A stretch of DNA of 38,168 nt from Bacteroidales bacterium (GTDB lineage Bacteria > Bacteroidota > Bacteroidia > Bacteroidales > PUMT01): the NCBI GenBank assembly GCA_007133565.1, contig SLMM01000202.1, positions 1 to 38,168 of the forward strand, written 5' to 3'. Each line of letters opens with the position of its first letter. The stretch's first letter is position 1. The translations under genes and the position numbers were made by a program. The notes below the pieces were generated by a model, which saw only the letters and a program-made list of their open reading frames with translations, made no database searches and was not told where the DNA came from. Positions 36,058 to 38,168 of the stretch are shown one piece after another.

Positions 36058-38168
36058 TTATCCGGATTGGTGCTCCATTTGCTCAATATGCTTGAGAAGC
36101 ATCACAGACCTTCCTTTCACCTTAACCTCTTCCCCGGCCACATATTCATCACTCCCCTCTTCGGAAACAAATCCATCATGCGTGTCTATAACCTTTTTCC
36201 AGGGATTGCCATATTCCTTGCCCGGAATTTTAAAGTTCACGTTATCTTCATGTGCATTGTACATAAGGTAGAAACTGTCATCCGTTATCCGGTCTCCCCT
36301 GGCATCACGGGTGTTAAGCCCTTCGCCGGACAGGAAAATGCCAATTGATTTGGCAAATTCGTTTTTCCAGTCTTCCTTGTTCATGATATTGCCGTCGGGC
36401 ATAAACCACTCAATTTCCTTGATTTTTTTACCCTCCAGTGTTTCACTCCTGAACCACTTGAACCTGCAGAAAACAGGGTGGTTAAGCTTGAAATGGATAA
36501 GCCCGCTTACAAAATCAATAAGATCGTCATCCTTGTTGTCCCAGTCTATCCATGAGACTTCGTTATCCTGGCAATATGCGTTGTTGTTGCCTTTCTGGGT
36601 GCGTCCCATTTCGTCGCCTGCTACCAGCATAGGGATGCCCTGTGACAGAAAAAGTGTTGCAAGGAAATTCCTTACCTGCTTTTCCCTGAGGGTAATGATT
36701 TCAGGGTTTTCTGTTTCTCCTTCCACCCCGCAATTCCAGGATCGGTTATAGTCCTCTCCATCGCGGTTTCCCTCCATGTTCGCTTTATTGTGTTTTTTAT
36801 TGTAGGAAACCAGGTCCCTGAGGGTAAACCCGTCATGTGCAGTAATGAAGTTAATGCTTGCCACCGGCCTCCGGCCGTCGTCATAATAGAGGTCTGAGCT
36901 GCCGGTAATACGGTTGGCGAACTCCGGGAGCACCTTATTCTCTCCCCTCCAGAAATCCCTTACGCAATCCCTGTACCGCCCGTTCCACTCGAGCCATCCT
37001 GCGGGGAAATTTCCTACCTGGTAACCTCCCTCACCGATATCCCAGGGCTCGGCTATCAGCTTAACCTGTGAAAGTACAGGGTCCTGGTGGAGCACATCAA
37101 AAAACGATCCCCATTTGTCTACGTCGCTGAATTCGCGGGCCAGTGCCGAAGCCAGGTCAAACCTGAACCCGTCAACATGCATTTCGGTTACCCAGTAGCG
37201 GAGGCTGTCCATTATGAGCCTCAGTATTGTCGGGTGTACAGAGTTAAGTGTATTACCGGTACCGGTATAGTCCATGTAGAATCTTTTGTCTTCTTCGGTA
37301 AGCCTGTAGTAAGAGGCGTTATCAATTCCGCGGAAGCTAACTGTCGGGCCCATCTCATTTCCTTCGCCCGTATGGTTGTAAACAACGTCAATGATTACCT
37401 CTATCCCTGCATTGTGAAGTTCCTTGACCATATCCTTGAATTCAACCACCTGCCGGCCGTTTTCCCATCCCGAGGCAGAGTATTCAGGGTGGGGGGCAAA
37501 GAAGTTTATGCTGTTATATCCCCAGAAGTTGGTAAGCCCGTTTTCAACCAGGTGCCTGTCGTTGATGAACTGATGGACAGGCATTAGCTCAACAGCATTG
37601 ATTCCCAGGTTTTTGAGGTAGTTAATTGTTTCAGGATGTGCCAGTCCCGCATATGTCCCCCTGATCTCCTCCGGTATGCGTGAAAAAAGCTTTGTAAATC
37701 CTTTGACATGCAACTCGTATTTTACTGTTTTGTTCAGGGGGATTTTCAACTGGGTATCGCCTTCCCAGTCAAAAACATCATCTATTACCACGCATTTGGG
37801 TACATATGGCGAACTGTCGGTTTCGCTGAATGAAAGATCTTCATCTTCATCTCCTATGGTGTAACCGAAAAGCGCATCATTCCACTTACCTGTTCCGTTT
37901 AACGCCTTTGCATAAGGATCAATCAAAAGCTTGTTCGGATTGAACCGGTGACCATTGCCCGGGTCATAGGGCCCGTAAACCCGGTAGCCGTATTGCTGTC
38001 CGGGCCTCAGACCGGGAATATACACATGCCAGTGGTTATGTGTTTTTTCCTCTACCTTTATGCGGTTTGTCTCTTTACCGGTGCTGTCAAAAAGACATAG
38101 CTCCACAGCCCTTGCATTCTCAGCGAAAAGCGAGAAATTAACACCCTTGCCGTCATATCTGGCCCCCA
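36058..38168 (-). CDS. glgX: Glycogen debranching enzyme / isoamylase (TreX/GlgX), 5' end beyond the window
   Basis: GH13_11-like: LRPGQQYGYRVYGPYDPGNGHRFNPNKLLIDPYAKAL, DVVYNHTGEGNEMGPTVSFRGIDN, DGFRFDLASALAREF, IAEPWDIGEGGYQVGNFPAGWLEWN. The frame stays open to the window edge (GARYDGKGVNFSLFAENARAVELCLFDS), so GTG 38106 is not the start. Confidence 0.93.
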   Translation of the reverse strand, partial: GARYDGKGVNFSLFAENARAVELCLFDSTGKETNRIKVEEKTHNHWHVYIPGLRPGQQYGYRVYGPYDPGNGHRFNPNKLLIDPYAKALNGTGKWNDALFGYTIGDEDEDLSFSETDSSPYVPKCVVIDDVFDWEGDTQLKIPLNKTVKYELHVKGFTKLFSRIPEEIRGTYAGLAHPETINYLKNLGINAVELMPVHQFINDRHLVENGLTNFWGYNSINFFAPHPEYSASGWENGRQVVEFKDMVKELHNAGIEVIIDVVYNHTGEGNEMGPTVSFRGIDNASYYRLTEEDKRFYMDYTGTGNTLNSVHPTILRLIMDSLRYWVTEMHVDGFRFDLASALAREFSDVDKWGSFFDVLHQDPVLSQVKLIAEPWDIGEGGYQVGNFPAGWLEWNGRYRDCVRDFWRGENKVLPEFANRITGSSDLYYDDGRRPVASINFITAHDGFTLRDLVSYNKKHNKANMEGNRDGEDYNRSWNCGVEGETENPEIITLREKQVRNFLATLFLSQGIPMLVAGDEMGRTQKGNNNAYCQDNEVSWIDWDNKDDDLIDFVSGLIHFKLNHPVFCRFKWFRSETLEGKKIKEIEWFMPDGNIMNKEDWKNEFAKSIGIFLSGEGLNTRDARGDRITDDSFYLMYNAHEDNVNFKIPGKEYGNPWKKVIDTHDGFVSEEGSDEYVAGEEVKVKGRSVMLLKHIEQMEHQSG

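Noticed and set aside
1-38168. CRISPR arrays, tRNA/rRNA genes, transposases, phage genes
   Set aside because: None seen: no regularly spaced repeats, no integrase or transposase motifs, no tRNA-like stretch noticed. A tool such as tRNAscan-SE or Infernal should confirm.

Overview
The window looks like chromosomal DNA from an anaerobic Bacteroidota (Bacteroidales-like) bacterium. Evidence is TAnnTTTG -7 promoter elements, a complete Na+-NQR operon, a DUF5103 protein and a fused 2-oxoacid dehydrogenase E1. From left to right: (1) the 3' end of a tungsten-type aldehyde:ferredoxin oxidoreductase (AOR). (2) A compact tungstate-uptake and pterin-cofactor cluster: wtpA, wtpB, wtpC, a MobB-like P-loop protein, moeA, a short moaA, moaC, a lipoprotein related to family-I inorganic pyrophosphatase with an apparently degraded active site, and a MOSC-MogA fusion. 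(3) An HD-domain protein and a DUF5103 protein. (4) nqrA-F plus apbE. (5) Two small Cys-rich single-TM proteins resembling the Nqr maturation factor NqrM, flanking an AI-2E-family permease. (6) A fused alpha/beta 2-oxoacid dehydrogenase E1, NhaC, an exported serine hydrolase, two stand-alone LytTR proteins, a membrane protein, and an exported class-I glutamine-amidotransferase-like protein. (7) An ion channel with a C-terminal zinc ribbon, downstream of a minus-strand trehalose/maltodextrin operon (treX/glgX, treZ, and a treY-malQ fusion). I saw no tRNA, rRNA, CRISPR array, transposase or prophage. Most of the window is recognisable metabolism. The strongest candidates for something under-described are the pseudo-pyrophosphatase lipoprotein directly after moaC, the short MoaA beside it, and the paired NqrM-like small proteins. 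All calls come from reading the sequence and remembered family motifs; no database search was run.
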